A stretch of 15,972 nt of DNA from CAZNNH01 sp964574335 (GTDB lineage Bacteria > Acidobacteriota > Vicinamibacteria > Fen-336), in NCBI GenBank assembly GCA_964574335.1, contig CAZNNH010000143.1:1-15972 (forward strand), written 5' to 3'. The number at the start of each line of letters is the position of its first letter. The first letter of the stretch is position 1. Under the pieces are notes generated by a model. That model saw nothing but the letters and a program-made list of their open reading frames with translations, was not told the origin of the DNA and ran no database searches. A program made the translations under genes and the position numbers. Below are positions 1-6,952 of the stretch, in pieces.

Positions 1-153
1 ACCACGGACCAGGCGAGCGCCCTCACCTACGCGATGGACCTGACGCCGCTGATCGTCGACCCCCAACGCGACCTGGCCGGCTTCGTCAAGGAGCACATCG
101 ACCGCTTCGCGGCGGACGTAGCGGAGCGTCTGCGGCGGGTCTCGGGGACATGA
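1..153 (+). CDS. 3' end of an unrecognised protein (partial)
   Basis: An open frame enters from the left edge in frame 1 and ends with TGA at 151-153, giving the last 50 residues of a protein. The fragment has a mixed, probably helical C-terminus (residues near DLAGFVKEHIDRFAADVAE) with no membrane segment and no motif that I can assign. The codons have the strong G/C third-position bias of the neighbouring genes, which supports it as real coding sequence. The last codons (GGG ACA TGA) form the left arm of an imperfect palindrome, so the repeat cluster provides the stop codon of this gene and may have trimmed its original end. The function is unknown. It could belong to the same sugar-catabolic group as the downstream genes, but nothing in the fragment shows this. 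Confidence 0.6.
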   Translation, partial: TTDQASALTYAMDLTPLIVDPQRDLAGFVKEHIDRFAADVAERLRRVSGT

Positions 154-196
154 CCAGATTCCCCCGGTCTTGCCAGGGAATCTGGATCGTGTCCCC
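144..196. repeat. Imperfect palindrome of REP-like type (GGGGACA...TGTCCCC)
   Basis: The outer arms GGGGACA (144-150) and TGTCCCC (190-196) are perfectly complementary over 7 bp. The inner arms CCAGATTCCC (154-163) and GGGAATCTGG (176-185) are complementary over 10 bp. A 3/4-nt internal loop lies between the two stems and the terminal loop is 12 nt. The left arm contains the stop codon of the upstream gene. There is no T-tract, so it is not a classical intrinsic terminator, although a transcript would fold strongly. The GGGGACA/TGTCCCC ends match the hairpin at 3225-3278, so the two look like members of one dispersed family. Repeats of this appearance commonly accompany REP-associated tyrosine transposases; that link is from memory and no transposase is in the window. 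Confidence 0.7.
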
Positions 197-219
197 GGAA
201 GGGACATCCTGCCGGGGAC
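191..219. repeat. Second small hairpin in the repeat cluster
   Basis: GTCCCCGG (191-198) and CCGGGGAC (212-219) are perfect 8-bp inverted repeats around a 13-nt loop. The left arm overlaps the right outer arm of the larger palindrome (144-196), so the two structures would compete in RNA or single-stranded DNA. This is consistent with two repeat units inserted side by side or one nested in the other. Confidence 0.5.
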
Positions 220-237
220 CGAAGCGAAGGTGAGTCG

Positions 238-285
238 ATGAGACAGAGCCTCAAAGTCAAAAGTCTAGACCTGACCCCGTCATGA
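238..285 (+). CDS. Possible 15-codon leader minicistron
   Basis: An ATG at 238 follows a good Shine-Dalgarno stretch (GAAGGTGAG, 226-234) and opens a 15-codon frame reading MRQSLKVKSLDLTPS. Its TGA (283-285) overlaps the symporter ATG (282-284) in the classic ATGA arrangement. The symporter start itself has no Shine-Dalgarno, because the preceding bases are the repeat half-site. Coupled translation from this minicistron is therefore a plausible way to start the symporter. Most of the peptide is encoded by the repeat, so the peptide itself probably has no function. It is inferred from layout only. Confidence 0.35.
   Translation: MRQSLKVKSLDLTPS
252..278. repeat. Half repeat element ending GACCTGACCCC
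   Basis: A 27-nt AT-richer segment contains the self-complementary GTCTAGAC (263-270) and ends in CTGACCCC, three bases before the symporter start codon. It stands out from the surrounding GC-rich DNA. It resembles half-sites of dispersed repeats usually found as GGGGTCAGGTCTAGAC inverted pairs (recalled, not searched). Only one half is present here. It replaces the sequence where a ribosome-binding site for the 282 start would be expected. Confidence 0.45.
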
Positions 286-2054
286 CCACCCTCGACTGGA
301 CGATCGTGGGGCTGTACTTCGCCTTCAGCGCGGCGATCGGCGTGTACTACACGCGGCGGGCGGGGAGCAGCGTCGAGGAGTTCTTCCTTTCGGGGCGTTC
401 CCTCCCCTGGTGGCTGGCGGGGACGTCGATGGTGGCCACCACCTTCGCCGCCGACACCCCGCTCGCGGTCACCGAGCTGGTGGCGCGCAACGGGGTGGCC
501 GGCAACTGGCTCTGGTGGAACTTCGCCTTCGGCAACGTGCTGACCGTCTTCTTCTTCGCCCGGCTGTGGCGGCGAGCCGGCGTGCTCACCGACGTCGAGC
601 TGGTGGAGCTGCGCTACTCGGGGCGCCCAGCGGCGTTCCTGCGCGGCTTCCGCGCCCTCTACCTGGGCGTGTTCATCAACAGCGTGGTCCTGGCCTGGGT
701 CAACCTGGCGATGGCCACCATCATCGAGGGGATGTTCGGCATCCCCCACCGCCAGGTGCTGGTCTACGTGGCGCTGGCGCTCGTCCTCACCGCCGCCTAC
801 TCGGCGCTCTCGGGGATGTGGGGGGTGGCGGTGACCGACCTGTTCCAGTTCCTGCTGGCCATGGGCGGGACCATCATCCTGGCCTTTGTGGTGCTCGCCC
901 TCCCCCAGATTGGCGGGGTGAGGGGCCTCGCCGCCCAGCTCCCCGAATGGTCGCTGCGGGTGCTCCCCACCATCCGGGCCGGGGGCGCCCTGCCCACGGT
1001 CACCGGTGGCCTGGCGCTCAGCCTCTTCGGCTTCCTGGCCTACGTGGGGGTCCAGTGGTGGGCGGCCTGGTACCCCGGGTCCGAGCCGGGCGGCGGCGGC
1101 TACGTGGCGCAGCGCATGATGTCCGCCAAGGACGAGCGCCATTCGCTCTTCGCCACCTTGTGGTTCACGGTGGCCCACTACTGCCTGCGCCCCTGGCCCT
1201 GGATCCTGGTGGGCCTGGCCACCCTGGTGCTCTACCCGGATCTGGGAGCCGACCAACGGCGTCTCGGCTACGTCTACGCCATGCGCGACTACCTCCCCTC
1301 GGGGCTCAAGGGGATGCTGGTGGCCTCGTTCTTCGCCGCCTACATGTCCACCATCGCCACCCAGCTCAACTGGGGGACCTCGTACGTGATCAACGACTTC
1401 TATCGGCGCTTCGTGCGCCGCTCGGCGAAGGAGCGGGAGCTGGTTGCGGTCTCGCGGCTCACCACCGTCCTGCTGATGGTCCTCTCGCTCGCGGCGATGG
1501 CGATCCTGCCCACCATCTCCACCGCCTGGGAGTTCGTGGTGGAGGCGGGGGCGGGGCTGGGACTGGTGCTGATCCTGCGCTTCTACTGGTGGCGGGTCTC
1601 GGCCTGGAGCGAGATCGCCGCCATGGTGGCGGCGCTTCTGGCCTATGCCGCCAATCGCTTCGTCGTCCAGGTGCCCTTCCCGGAGTCGTTGTTCCCCATC
1701 GTGGGCGCGACCACCGCGGTCTGGCTGCTGGTCACGTTCCTGACCGCGCCCACCGAGGACGAGCGTCTGCGCGCCTTCTTCCGGCGGGTTCGCCCCGGCG
1801 GGCCAGGTTGGCGACCGCTGGCGCGAGCGATGCCGGAGGTCCAGCGTGACACCGGTCTCGGACGCCTGGCCCTGGACTGGCTGCTCGGCGTGGTCTTGAT
1901 CTACTCGGTGCTGTTCGCCATCGGACGGCTGATCTTTGGCGATCACGTTCTGGGGACGGCTTTCCTGGCCGCGGCCCTGGCCTGTGCCGCGGTCCTGTGG
2001 CGCGACCTGCGCCGGATCGGGGCGGCCCCGATCGTCGAGGTGGAGGAACAGTAG
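282..2054 (+). CDS. Sodium:solute symporter (SSS/SLC5 family)
   Basis: A 590-residue polytopic inner-membrane protein with at least a dozen hydrophobic segments. The N-terminus has the usual SSS layout: a first helix (about 7-23), a short charged loop ending in SVEEFFLSGRSLPWW (30-44), and a second helix containing TSMVATTFAADTP. A hydrophilic loop of about 40 residues (about 487-525) precedes the last two helices. Members couple Na+ influx to uptake of sugars, amino acids or related solutes; the substrate cannot be read from sequence. The asparaginase gene starts 25 nt downstream, so the two are probably co-transcribed and the transporter may import a product such as GlcNAc, aspartate or a modified sugar. 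The ATG at 282 is the only start giving the normal N-terminus. It lacks its own Shine-Dalgarno and overlaps the stop of the possible leader minicistron. Confidence 0.9.
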   Translation: MTTLDWTIVGLYFAFSAAIGVYYTRRAGSSVEEFFLSGRSLPWWLAGTSMVATTFAADTPLAVTELVARNGVAGNWLWWNFAFGNVLTVFFFARLWRRAGVLTDVELVELRYSGRPAAFLRGFRALYLGVFINSVVLAWVNLAMATIIEGMFGIPHRQVLVYVALALVLTAAYSALSGMWGVAVTDLFQFLLAMGGTIILAFVVLALPQIGGVRGLAAQLPEWSLRVLPTIRAGGALPTVTGGLALSLFGFLAYVGVQWWAAWYPGSEPGGGGYVAQRMMSAKDERHSLFATLWFTVAHYCLRPWPWILVGLATLVLYPDLGADQRRLGYVYAMRDYLPSGLKGMLVASFFAAYMSTIATQLNWGTSYVINDFYRRFVRRSAKERELVAVSRLTTVLLMVLSLAAMAILPTISTAWEFVVEAGAGLGLVLILRFYWWRVSAWSEIAAMVAALLAYAANRFVVQVPFPESLFPIVGATTAVWLLVTFLTAPTEDERLRAFFRRVRPGGPGWRPLARAMPEVQRDTGLGRLALDWLLGVVLIYSVLFAIGRLIFGDHVLGTAFLAAALACAAVLWRDLRRIGAAPIVEVEEQ

Positions 2055-2079
2055 CCGGAACCGGGAGGGAGGGAATCCG

Positions 2080-3216
2080 ATGAGCCAGAAGGTCAGCCGT
2101 CGGGACTTCGTGAAGGCCGGGGCGGTGGCGTCTCTGGGGACGACCGCTCTCGCCTCCGGGCAGGGAACGTCGCCGAGCCTGCTGATCCGGAAGGCGACGC
2201 CGCCGCTGGTGATCGCCTCGGCCAACGGGCACCAGTACCGCAACGGCGGACCCAAGACCTGCGTCGAGGAGGCCTTTGCCCGCATTGCGGCGGGAGAGGA
2301 CGTGCTGGACGCCCTGATCGCGGGCGTCAACATCGTCGAGCTCGACCCCGAGGAGGCCGGGGTCGGCTACGGCGGCCTGCCCAACGCCGACGGCGTGGTC
2401 CAGCTCGACTCCTGCTGCATGCACGGGCCCCGCAAGCGGGCCGGCGGCGTGGGCGCGCTGGAGGGGGTGCGGACGCCGTCGCGGGTAGCGAAGGCGGTGA
2501 TGGACGATACCGACCACCACCTGCTGGTCGGGGCCGGGGCCCAGGCCCTCGCCCGCCAGATGGGCTTCCCGATCGAGGACGACCTCAACACCGAGAAGTC
2601 CCGGGGCCTGTGGCTCGACTGGAAGCGCCGGATCGACCCCGGGCACTGGCTCGACCCGGCCAAGCGCACAAAGGCCGGCGAGGTCGCGTCGCTCGAGATG
2701 GTACGGGAAGGCCTGCTCGATCCCGACCGCCGCCTGGGCACCATCAACTGCGACGGCATCGGGCCGAAGGGCGCGGTGTGCGGTGTCACCACCACCAGCG
2801 GCCTGGCCTTCAAGATCCCGGGGCGGGTCGGCGACTCGCCGATCCTGGGAGCCGGCCTGTGGGTCGACGACGCGGTCGGCGCCGCCGGCTCCACCGGCCG
2901 CGGCGAGGCCAACCTCTACGGCCTCTGCTCGTTCCTGATCGTCGAGGAGATGCGCCGCGGGCGATCACCGAAGGACGCCGCGATCGAGGCGCTGCGCCGG
3001 GTCCAGGCGGCCACCGTCGAGAAGCGCCTGCTCGGCCCGGGAGGGCTCCCCAGCTTCCAGCTCACCTTCTACGTGGCCAACAAGAAGGGGGAGTACGCCG
3101 GCGTGGCCCTGTACGCGCGCCAGGACGGGCACGAGAAGCGGTACGCCGTCTGCACCGAGAACGGCCCCGAGCTGCTGGCCTGCGACGGCCTCCACGAGGA
3201 GGCCCCGGCCCCCTGA
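2080..3216 (+). CDS. Exported N4-(beta-N-acetylglucosaminyl)-L-asparaginase (Ntn hydrolase)
   Basis: This 378-residue protein belongs to the aspartylglucosaminidase family, which self-cleaves before a threonine and hydrolyses the GlcNAc-Asn bond of N-glycoproteins. The nucleophile is Thr221 (GTIN). Spacing matches human AGA as I recall it: Thr239 (human Thr201), Arg249 and Asp252 in GRVGDSP (Arg211, Asp214), and Thr272-Gly273 (Thr234-Gly235). The usual Asp before the nucleophile is Gly here. A twin-arginine motif (SRRDFVK, 6-12) and a hydrophobic stretch predict Tat export, so the enzyme should act in the periplasm. The start is set by a strong GGGAGGGAGGG upstream at normal spacing; a longer in-frame opening from 1936 lies inside the symporter gene and is not used. 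Other asparagine-linked substrates or beta-aspartyl peptides are possible. Confidence 0.9.
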   Translation: MSQKVSRRDFVKAGAVASLGTTALASGQGTSPSLLIRKATPPLVIASANGHQYRNGGPKTCVEEAFARIAAGEDVLDALIAGVNIVELDPEEAGVGYGGLPNADGVVQLDSCCMHGPRKRAGGVGALEGVRTPSRVAKAVMDDTDHHLLVGAGAQALARQMGFPIEDDLNTEKSRGLWLDWKRRIDPGHWLDPAKRTKAGEVASLEMVREGLLDPDRRLGTINCDGIGPKGAVCGVTTTSGLAFKIPGRVGDSPILGAGLWVDDAVGAAGSTGRGEANLYGLCSFLIVEEMRRGRSPKDAAIEALRRVQAATVEKRLLGPGGLPSFQLTFYVANKKGEYAGVALYARQDGHEKRYAVCTENGPELLACDGLHEEAPAP

Positions 3217-3278
3217 AAAACCGGAAAAACCGGGGACACAATACCGGTTATTTAATCCGTATTGTGTCCCCGGGTTTT
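3216..3278. repeat. Long hairpin repeat (20-bp arms), possible bidirectional terminator
   Basis: Arms 3225-3244 and 3259-3278 are complementary at 19 of 20 positions around a 14-nt AT-rich loop; the core GGGGACACAATAC / GTATTGTGTCCCC is perfect. A direct duplication of AAAAACCGG (3216-3224, 3225-3233) precedes it, starting in the asparaginase stop codon. The right arm ends in GGGTTTTCT and the left side is A-rich, so RNA from either strand gives a stable stem followed by a short U run. It could act as a terminator or attenuator between the asparaginase and the next gene. Its GGGGACA/TGTCCCC ends are shared with the palindrome at 144-196, which suggests a dispersed repeat family. Confidence 0.8.
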
Positions 3279-3318
3279 CTAGGCCGAAGGGACCATTTCG
3301 CGACCAGCCGGGGGGGAG

Positions 3319-3324
3319 TAAAGT
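3319..3324 (+). promoter_or_regulatory. Weak candidate -10 box for the oxidoreductase genes
   Basis: TAAAGT sits in an isolated AT-rich patch (AGTAAAGTAATAG) within GC-rich intergenic DNA, 55 nt before the 3379 start and after the hairpin repeat. It matches four of six -10 consensus bases. No convincing -35 is seen 16-18 nt upstream. It would provide transcription if the hairpin stops reading from the asparaginase gene. Confidence 0.3.
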
Positions 3325-3378
3325 AATAGCCCCTCGGCGCGCCGGGCCGGGCGCCACGACACGCATGGAGGTCAGCTC

Positions 3379-4641
3379 GTGAAACACCCCACGGAGGGCC
3401 GCCGCGGATTCCTCAAGACCCTCACCGCCAGCGGTGCCTTGCTGGCGAGCGCCCGGGGCCTGGCGCTGGCGGAGGTCACCGACGACGAGGGCCCCAGCGG
3501 CCCGCCGCTCGGGCTCGCGGTCATCGGCCTCGGCCCCTGGGGTCGGGAGATCACCGAGACCCTGGCCCGGGCACCCTGGATCAAGCTGGCCGGGCTGTGT
3601 GACACGTACCCCGCCTTCCTCAAGAAGGGGGAGCAGCTCGCGCCCGAAGCCAAGGCGGTCGCCGACTACCGGCAGCTCCTCGACCTTCCCGAGGTCGAGG
3701 CGGTGGTGGTGGCCACCCCCTCTCACCGGCACAAGGAGATCGTCTTGGCCGCGCTCTCCGCCGGCAAGCACGTCTACTGCGAGGCTCCCCTCGGCAGCTC
3801 GATCGAGGACGCGAGGGCGATCGCGTCCGCCGGCCGGAGCGCCAAGACGGTCTTCCAGGGCGGGCTGCAGGGGCGCTCGAACGCCCTCTACAAGCACGTC
3901 ACCCAGTTCGTGAAGAGCGGCGTGCTGGGCTCCGAGGCGATCGTCCACGCCCACTACAGCGTGCGCGACTCGTGGCGGCGCATGGCCCCCACCCCACAGC
4001 GAGAGGCCGAGATCAACTGGCGCCTGGAGGCGGGCCGCTCGTCGGGGCTGCCGGGCGAGGCGGGCATCCACCAGCTCGACCTGGTCAGCCGCTACCTGGC
4101 CGCGCTGCCGGAGGCGGTGGTCGGCTTCGGCTCCACCCGTGGCTGGGACGACGGCCGCGACGTCCACGACACCGTGCAGTGTCTCTTCGACTACCCGAAG
4201 GGGGTGCGCACGGTCTTCTCGGGGACGTTGGTCAGCTCGGTGGGTGGCGCGTTCACGCTCTTCCAGGGGAGCAACGCCAGCCTGATGATGCGTGAGCGAC
4301 GCGGCTGGATGATCAAGGAGGCCGACTCGGCGCTTCTGGGCTGGGAGGTCTACGCCCGCAAGGACAAGGTCCTCGACGAGGCCGGCATCGCCTTGATCGC
4401 CGATGCCACCAAGATCATCGAGGCCGGCGAGGAGCCGGGCGAGGTGGGGGCCTCCGAGCACGAGAAGGCCCCCCTGCTCCTCGCCTTCGAGGACTTCTAT
4501 CGCAGCATCAAGGAGGATGCCCCGGTGGCCTGTCCGGCCCTGGAGACCTACCAGGCCACCGTCGTCGCCTTGAAGGCCCACGCGGCCGCCCAGACTGGCA
4601 GCCGCATCACATACTCCCGCGAGGACTTCGAGCTGGCTTGA
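3379..4641 (+). CDS. Tat-exported Gfo/Idh/MocA-family protein lacking the EKP lysine
   Basis: A 420-residue protein with an N-terminal twin-arginine signal (RRGFLK, 8-13, then a hydrophobic stretch). The Rossmann nucleotide-binding loop is G50-L-G52-P-W-G55 and the sheet strand VVVATPSH ends near 116. The C-terminal half follows the family pattern, with GEAGIHQLD (226-234) supplying the conserved His231 and Asp234. In place of the family Glu-Lys-Pro the protein has Glu135-Ala136-Pro137, so the lysine normally involved in hydride transfer is absent. Family members oxidise or reduce sugars with bound NAD(P); Tat export fits a cofactor inserted before export, as in Zymomonas glucose-fructose oxidoreductase. 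The GTG start has GGAGGT 6 nt upstream. It may be a divergent enzyme, a non-redox member, or a partner of the next gene. The substrate is unknown. Confidence 0.85.
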   Translation: MKHPTEGRRGFLKTLTASGALLASARGLALAEVTDDEGPSGPPLGLAVIGLGPWGREITETLARAPWIKLAGLCDTYPAFLKKGEQLAPEAKAVADYRQLLDLPEVEAVVVATPSHRHKEIVLAALSAGKHVYCEAPLGSSIEDARAIASAGRSAKTVFQGGLQGRSNALYKHVTQFVKSGVLGSEAIVHAHYSVRDSWRRMAPTPQREAEINWRLEAGRSSGLPGEAGIHQLDLVSRYLAALPEAVVGFGSTRGWDDGRDVHDTVQCLFDYPKGVRTVFSGTLVSSVGGAFTLFQGSNASLMMRERRGWMIKEADSALLGWEVYARKDKVLDEAGIALIADATKIIEAGEEPGEVGASEHEKAPLLLAFEDFYRSIKEDAPVACPALETYQATVVALKAHAAAQTGSRITYSREDFELA

Positions 4642-4673
4642 AGCGAGACGCGGGCACGACTAGCGGAGGTCCC

Positions 4674-6020
4674 ATGTCAGATCATCCCAGTGGCAGCGAC
4701 ATCTCTCGCCGGGAGTTCTTCAGGAAGACCGGCACCGCCGTGGCCGTCGCCGGCGTGGGCCTGAGCGCGGCCCGCAAGGCGATGGGCGCCGCTCCGGCGG
4801 TGGGCTCCGGCATCCTCGGCGCCAACGACCGCCTGAACGTCGCGGTGGTCGGCGTCAAGGGGATGGGCGGCGGGCACATCGCCTACATCCTCGAGCAGAT
4901 GCCCGACGCCAACGTCAAGATCTCGGCCATCTGCGACGTCTGGGAGAAGGCCCGGCTCAAGGCCAAGGAGAAGATCGGCCTGGCCGACGACCAGGTCTAC
5001 AACTCCCACGAGAAGATGCTCGAGCGCAAGGACATCGACGTGGTGATCGTGGCCACCCCCGACCACACCCACAGCCTGATCGGCGTCGACGTCCTGAACA
5101 GCGGGCGCCACCTCTACGTCGAGAAGCCGATGACCCGCCAGCTCAAGGAAGCGTTCGAGATCAAGGCGGCGGCCGAGAAGAACAACCGCCTGGTCCAGCT
5201 CGGCGCCCAGGGGTGCACCGAGCCGCAGTGGCAGAAGGCCAAGGAGATCATCAAGTCGGGGCGCCTGGGCACCTTGCTGTGGGCGCAGGGCAGCTACTGC
5301 CGCAACAACCCGCACGGCGAGTGGAACTACGAGATCGACCCTGAGGCGGGCCCCGGCACCGTCGACTGGAAGCGCTGGCTGGGCAAGACCAAGAACGTCC
5401 CCTGGAACCCCGAGTACTACTTCCGCTGGCGCAAGTACTGGGCCTACGGCACCGGCCTGATCGGTGACCTGCTCCCCCACCGCCTCGGCCCCGTGATGAT
5501 GGCGATGGGCCTCGACGAGTACCCGAAGCAGGTCTCTATGTTCGGCGGTAACCTGCTGGACACCGACAGAGGCCCCGACCCCGAGACCGGCAAGCCGTAC
5601 GGCGCCCGGCGCGAGGTGGCCGACACCCACACCGCGCTGGTCGAGTTCCCCTCCGGGGTGATGCTGTTCCTGGCCACCACCACCAGCAACGAGCGCGGCG
5701 TCGAGGACATCGTCCGCGGCAACAAGGCCAACCTGGTGCTGGGCGGCTCCAAGGTGCTGCTCGAGCCGGAGCGGCCGTACGTCGACGAGGTCGACCGTGA
5801 GGACGTGGACATCCCCGAGGCCAAGGTCGAGAACGCCTGGCAGCGCAACCACGCCAACCACGTCCGCAACTTCTTCGACGCCACCCGCGGCAACGCGGAG
5901 CAGCACTGCCCCCTGGAGCTGGCCTGCCAGGTGCAGGCGGTGGTCTCGTGCCTCGAGAAGTCCTACCGCGAGCAGAAGACCGTCAAGTACGACCCGCGCC
6001 GCCGGAAGATGCACACGTGA
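4674..6020 (+). CDS. Tat-exported Gfo/Idh/MocA-family oxidoreductase
   Basis: A 448-residue protein with a clear twin-arginine signal (SRREFF, 11-16, followed by an Ala/Val/Gly-rich stretch to about 40). The Rossmann loop is VVGVKGMGG (about 58-66), the EKP motif is intact at 150-152, and His269 lies in GDLLPHRLG. The length fits the large exported sugar oxidoreductases common in Acidobacteriota and Planctomycetes. It should act in the periplasm on a sugar or glycoside with tightly bound NAD(P). It lies 32 nt after the 3379 gene and its end overlaps the ApbE start by 4 nt, so these three are probably one transcript. The ATG at 4674 was chosen because GGAGGT lies just upstream (spacing is short, 3 nt) and the Tat signal begins normally; a TTG at 4638 would add 12 residues without a better site. 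Confidence 0.88.
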   Translation: MSDHPSGSDISRREFFRKTGTAVAVAGVGLSAARKAMGAAPAVGSGILGANDRLNVAVVGVKGMGGGHIAYILEQMPDANVKISAICDVWEKARLKAKEKIGLADDQVYNSHEKMLERKDIDVVIVATPDHTHSLIGVDVLNSGRHLYVEKPMTRQLKEAFEIKAAAEKNNRLVQLGAQGCTEPQWQKAKEIIKSGRLGTLLWAQGSYCRNNPHGEWNYEIDPEAGPGTVDWKRWLGKTKNVPWNPEYYFRWRKYWAYGTGLIGDLLPHRLGPVMMAMGLDEYPKQVSMFGGNLLDTDRGPDPETGKPYGARREVADTHTALVEFPSGVMLFLATTTSNERGVEDIVRGNKANLVLGGSKVLLEPERPYVDEVDREDVDIPEAKVENAWQRNHANHVRNFFDATRGNAEQHCPLELACQVQAVVSCLEKSYREQKTVKYDPRRRKMHT

Positions 6021-6952
6021 TCCTGGCCCCCTCGGGGTCGCCGCAAGCGCGGGTGGTCGTCGCCCTCGAGGCGATGGCCACCCGCTTCGTGCTTTCGCTG
6101 TGGGACGAGATCGACCCGGCGCGGCTCCGGGCGGCGGGGGAGGCGGCGCTCGCCGAGGTGACCCGCCACGAGGAGCGGCTGAGCCGCTTCCGGACCGACA
6201 GCGAGATCTCCCAGATCAACCGCAGCGCCGGACGTGGCCGCGCGCGGGTGAGCCCGCTGGTCTTCGAGCTGCTGGAGAGGTGCCGTGAGCTCCATCGGTC
6301 GACCGACGGGGCCTTCGACCCCACGGTGGGTCCGCTGATGCGCGCCTACGGCTTCCTCGGTGAAGGCGCCCCCGGGGGAGAGGCGGCGGTCTCCGCCGCC
6401 CGGGAGCTTCTGGGGATGGAGCGGGTGGAGCTGGACCGGGCCGCGCGCACCGCGGGTCTTCCGGTCGCCGGGATGGAGCTGGACCTGGGGGCGATCGGCA
6501 AGGGCGCCGCCGTGGATGCGGCCATCACCATCCTGCAGGAGTGCCGGATCGGCAGCGCCCTGCTCGACGGGGGCACGAGCTGCGTCCACACGGTGGGGAC
6601 CGCGCCGGACGGCCCACCGTGGCGGATCGGCTGGCAGGTCCCGGGGGAAGCGGCTCCGCGCGTCGTCCAGCTCACACCGGCCCGCCCGGCGCTCGCGGTC
6701 TCGGCGTCCCACGGGCGCACGCTCGCCCGGGGCGCCGCCGCCGTCGGCCACGTCCTCGACCCCGTCCTCGGCGTCCCCGCCGACGCCCGGCGCACGGCCC
6801 TCGTCAGCGGCCCCACGTCGACGGTGTGCGACGCACTGGCCACCGCGCTCCTGGTCCTCGGCCCGGCCAAGGGCCGGGCCGTCCTGACTCGGTTCCCGGG
6901 CTACGCTGGCTTCGTGGCCCCGGAGGCCGCCGCTACCGGTAGCGGAAGCTGA
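6017..6952 (+). CDS. apbE: FAD:protein FMN transferase, ApbE family
   Basis: A 311-residue protein with the ApbE signature motifs in order: MAT (20-22), LSRFRTDSEISQIN (55-68), GAFDPTVGPL (98-107), GAIGKGAAVD (158-167), HVLDP (245-249) and STVCDALATA (268-277), where Asp272 and Thr276 match the Mg2+-binding positions. ApbE enzymes move FMN from FAD to a Thr/Ser of target flavoproteins. The usual lipoprotein signal is missing, so this copy is predicted cytoplasmic. No FMN-accepting partner (Nqr, Rnf, FMN-bind domain) is in the window. It starts with GTG overlapping the stop of the preceding oxidoreductase (GTGA), implying translational coupling; GGAAG lies 9 nt upstream. A longer in-frame opening from 5948 would overlap the oxidoreductase coding sequence heavily and is rejected. 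The 3' end overlaps the convergent PKD gene by 20 bp. Confidence 0.88.
   Translation: MILAPSGSPQARVVVALEAMATRFVLSLWDEIDPARLRAAGEAALAEVTRHEERLSRFRTDSEISQINRSAGRGRARVSPLVFELLERCRELHRSTDGAFDPTVGPLMRAYGFLGEGAPGGEAAVSAARELLGMERVELDRAARTAGLPVAGMELDLGAIGKGAAVDAAITILQECRIGSALLDGGTSCVHTVGTAPDGPPWRIGWQVPGEAAPRVVQLTPARPALAVSASHGRTLARGAAAVGHVLDPVLGVPADARRTALVSGPTSTVCDALATALLVLGPAKGRAVLTRFPGYAGFVAPEAAATGSGS

Noticed and set aside
144..196. Classical rho-independent terminator
   Set aside because: The stem is strong but no T-run follows, and the stop codon lies inside the stem. A repeat element explains it better.
27..2333. 768-residue open frame on the minus strand
   Set aside because: Antisense to the symporter and asparaginase genes. 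Its composition (Gly, Arg, Pro, His, Gln rich) is the shadow of GC-biased codons, and no family motif is visible.
3365..3382. Five-codon ATG frame overlapping the 3379 start
   Set aside because: Its ATG lies next to the Shine-Dalgarno of the real gene and has no site of its own, so it is probably chance.
4674..6020. GH109 (NAD-dependent alpha-N-acetylgalactosaminidase) assignment
   Set aside because: GH109 shares the fold and Tat signal, and would suit the context, but I see no residues that separate it from other exported Gfo/Idh/MocA proteins.
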